A model generated the notes under the pieces. It did no database searches. It saw only the letters and a list, made by a program, of their open reading frames with translations, and had not been told where the DNA came from. DNA of 7,292 nucleotides from DATEPR01 sp036503065 (GTDB lineage Bacteria > Actinomycetota > Actinomycetes > Mycobacteriales > Pseudonocardiaceae), in NCBI GenBank assembly GCA_036503065.1, contig DASXXM010000481.1:1-7292 (forward strand). The letters are read 5' to 3'. Of this stretch, positions 5,749-7,292 are shown piece after piece (position 1 is the first letter of the stretch; each line of letters opens with the position of its first letter). The position numbers and the translations under genes are program-made.

Positions 5749-7077
5749 TCACGCACCCAACAGACTCTGCCCGCACACTCGGACCACGTTCCCGGTCACC
5801 CCTGCCGATGCCGGATTGGCATACCACGCAATGGTTTCCGCGACGTCCACCGGCAGGCCGCCCTGTGCCATGGCGTTCATTCGCCTGCCGGCCTCGCGGA
5901 TGAACAGCGGCACCGCGGCGGTCATCCTCGTCTCGATGAAACCGGGGGCGACCGCGTTGACCGTGCCGCCCAACCGGGCCAGTCTCGGCGCGAACGCGGC
6001 GACCATGCCGAGCACGCCCGCCTTCGACGTGCCGTAGTTGGTCTGGCCGGTGTTGCCCGCGATCCCGGCGATCGACGAGACACCGACGATCCTTCCGTTG
6101 GCGCGCAGCGCCTTCTTCGTCAACAGTGCCTCGTTGATCCGCACCTGGCAGGTCAGGTTCACACCTAGCACGGCGTCCCAGCGGGCGGCGTCCATGTTGG
6201 CGAGCTTGCGGTCGCGGGTGATGCCGGCGTTGTGCACCACGATGTCCACGCCGTCGTGCCGGCCGGTGAAGTACTCCACCAGCGCTGCCGGCGCACCGGC
6301 CGCGGTGATGTCCAGCTGCAGAGCCTCCCCACCGACCAGGTTGGCCACCGTCGACAGGTCCGCGCCCTGCGCCGGCAGGTCAAGGCAGACCACGTGCGCG
6401 CCGTCGCGGGCCAGGACCTGCGCGATGGCCGCGCCGATTCCCCGCGACGCGCCGGTGACCAGCGCGACCCGCCCGGCCAGCGGCCGCGCCCAGTCGTCCG
6501 GGCACACGACGTCCGGCACCGCACCGACCCGCACGACCTGGCCGGACACGTACGCCGACTTCGCGGACAGCAGGAACCGGACGGTCGACTCCAGCGCCTG
6601 CTCACCGCCCTTGGCCACATACACCAGTTGCGCCGTGCTGCCCCGGACGAGCTCCTTGCCCACCGACCGGGTGAAACCCTCCAACGCCCGCTGTGCGACC
6701 TGCTCGCCGACCGCCCGCACGCTGGTCGGTGGCGTGCCCAGCACCAGCAGCCGACCACAGTCGCCAAGGCGCCGCACGACCGGCTGGAAGAACGCGTACA
6801 GCTCACGAAGCTGGTCCGGGCCGCTGATCCCGGTCGCGTCGAAGATCAGGGCGCCATAGCGCTCTGCTTCGGCGATCTCGACGTCAGCCTTGGTCAGGAT
6901 CGCGGCCACTGTGTCAGAAAGGCGGCCTCCGGGTGCGGCACCGAGCAGTGCCGGGCCGGTCAACATCGACTGGCCGGGTTCGTGGCGGCGCAGTGGCACG
7001 GGGTTGGGCAGGCCGAGCCGGCCGACCACCAGGCGGCCGAGCCCCGAAGTCGCGAACTGCTGGTAGCGATCGGTCAT
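5749..7077 (-). CDS. fabG4: High-molecular-weight 3-oxoacyl-thioester reductase, FabG4 type
   Basis: This is a two-domain short-chain dehydrogenase that reduces 3-oxoacyl-CoA/ACP to the 3-hydroxy form. The 442 residues compare with about 454 in mycobacterial FabG4, far longer than ordinary FabG (about 250). Residues 1-195 form a degenerate Rossmann/flavodoxin-like domain without a nucleotide motif. Residues 200-442 form the catalytic SDR domain, with TGASRGIG (208-215), NAG (283-285), Asn307 and the triad Ser335, Tyr348, Lys352 in NYGTSK. Mycobacterial FabG4 is NADH-dependent; the acidic CLDLP (231-235) at the end of the second strand fits NADH here too. The ATG at 7077 has GGAGGT 5 nt upstream; an in-frame earlier start at 7110 would override that site. 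The gene leads an operon with htdX and diverges from fadA2 across 69 bp. Confidence 0.92.
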   Translation of the reverse strand: MTDRYQQFATSGLGRLVVGRLGLPNPVPLRRHEPGQSMLTGPALLGAAPGGRLSDTVAAILTKADVEIAEAERYGALIFDATGISGPDQLRELYAFFQPVVRRLGDCGRLLVLGTPPTSVRAVGEQVAQRALEGFTRSVGKELVRGSTAQLVYVAKGGEQALESTVRFLLSAKSAYVSGQVVRVGAVPDVVCPDDWARPLAGRVALVTGASRGIGAAIAQVLARDGAHVVCLDLPAQGADLSTVANLVGGEALQLDITAAGAPAALVEYFTGRHDGVDIVVHNAGITRDRKLANMDAARWDAVLGVNLTCQVRINEALLTKKALRANGRIVGVSSIAGIAGNTGQTNYGTSKAGVLGMVAAFAPRLARLGGTVNAVAPGFIETRMTAAVPLFIREAGRRMNAMAQGGLPVDVAETIAWYANPASAGVTGNVVRVCGQSLLGA

Positions 7078-7088
7078 CTGACACCTCC

Positions 7089-7128
7089 TACTCCCGGTAA
7101 GACTACTCATCAGTAGGTTACTATGACC
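7089..7128. promoter_or_regulatory. Divergent promoter and operator region between fabG4 and fadA2
   Basis: On the minus strand a TAGTCT -10 box (7100-7105) lies 17 nt after a weak GGTCAT (7123-7128), giving a fabG4 start near 7093. On the plus strand TACTAT (7119-7124) is a good -10 box for fadA2, with no clear -35. Two TACTC...AGTA-type palindromes cover these boxes: TACTCCCGGTA (7089-7099) and TACTCATCAGTA (7104-7115). One bound repressor could therefore silence both directions. The block matches the SCP2 promoter at 2696-2736 almost base for base in its conserved positions. Confidence 0.6.
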
Positions 7129-7146
7129 TGGCAGGAGGAGGGCAAG

Positions 7147-7292
7147 ATGACAGGCATCCAGCGGGTGGCGATCGTCGGTGGCAACCGGATCCCGTTCGCC
7201 CGCGCCAACAGTGGTTATGCCGACGCGTCCAATCAGGACATGTTCACCGCCGCACTGGACGGCCTGGTCAGCCGCTTCGGCCTGCAGGGCGA
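7147..7292 (+). CDS. fadA2: Acetyl-CoA acyltransferase (thiolase), FadA2 type, N-terminal fragment
   Basis: Only the first 48 codons are present and the gene continues past the right edge. The start reads VAIVGGNRIPFARANSGYA, the N-terminal beta-strand and R(I/T)PF motif of thiolases, followed by ASNQDMFTAALDGLVSRFGL. This is the typical opening of the FadA2/FadI-type 3-ketoacyl-CoA thiolases found beside fabG4 in mycobacteria. Thiolases split 3-ketoacyl-CoA with CoA, or condense two acyl-CoAs in reverse. The catalytic Cys and His lie outside the window and cannot be checked. The ATG at 7147 has AGGAGG (7133-7138) 8 nt upstream. The gene diverges from fabG4 and shares its operator region. Confidence 0.88.
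   Translation, partial: MTGIQRVAIVGGNRIPFARANSGYADASNQDMFTAALDGLVSRFGLQG

Noticed and set aside
4939..6168. A 409-codon plus-strand frame antisense to htdX and fabG4
   Set aside because: Composition is Arg/His/Gln/Val-rich with no motifs, and it is opposite two genes with intact catalytic signatures.
6232..7116. A 294-codon plus-strand frame antisense to fabG4
   Set aside because: No recognisable domain; the opposite strand encodes a complete SDR with cofactor and catalytic motifs.
1..7292. CRISPR arrays, tRNA or rRNA genes
   Set aside because: No regularly spaced repeats, tRNA T-loop/acceptor patterns or rRNA-like stretches were seen anywhere in the window.

Overview
The window looks like chromosomal DNA from a high-GC actinomycete, probably of the Pseudonocardiales/Mycobacteriales kind. 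The codons end mostly in G or C, and its right part has the same gene set and order as the mycobacterial htdX-fabG4-fadA2 locus (Rv0241c, Rv0242c, Rv0243). The taxon is inferred from gene content, not proven.

Layout. Positions 2-1303 (+) encode a complete E2 acyltransferase of a branched-chain 2-oxoacid or pyruvate dehydrogenase; its E1 partners should lie just left of the window. It converges, through a long GC-rich hairpin, on an unrecognised 112-residue protein at 1342-1680 (-). A non-coding stretch (1681-2024) follows, holding a possible promoter, a large imperfect stem and a minus-strand terminator with a UUCG loop and U-run. Positions 2025-2672 (-) encode a protein with a C-terminal SCP2 sterol/lipid-binding domain. 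Next comes a solo TnpB element, with an RNA-guided nuclease gene at 2842-4215 (+) and a hairpin-rich 3' end that looks like its omegaRNA. A TetR-family regulator (4260-4925, +) follows and overlaps the tail of htdX by 14 bp. The htdX (4912-5745, -) and fabG4 (5749-7077, -) genes form a tight operon read leftward. It diverges from fadA2, whose start is at 7147 (+) and which runs off the right edge.

How the genes work together. HtdX (3-hydroxyacyl-thioester dehydratase), FabG4 (3-oxoacyl-CoA/thioester reductase) and FadA2 (thiolase) cover three steps of acyl-CoA chain shortening or elongation. An SCP2 protein could present lipid substrates to them. The most informative observation is that the SCP2 promoter and the fabG4 promoter carry the same roughly 36-bp block, with TACTC...AGTA half-sites around a TAGYCT -10 box. 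This suggests that the two transcription units answer to one repressor, and the TetR protein encoded between them is the obvious but unproven candidate. The TnpB element sits between the SCP2 and tetR genes. Its putative guide RNA would run into the tetR promoter region, so the nuclease may be programmed against the empty version of this locus.
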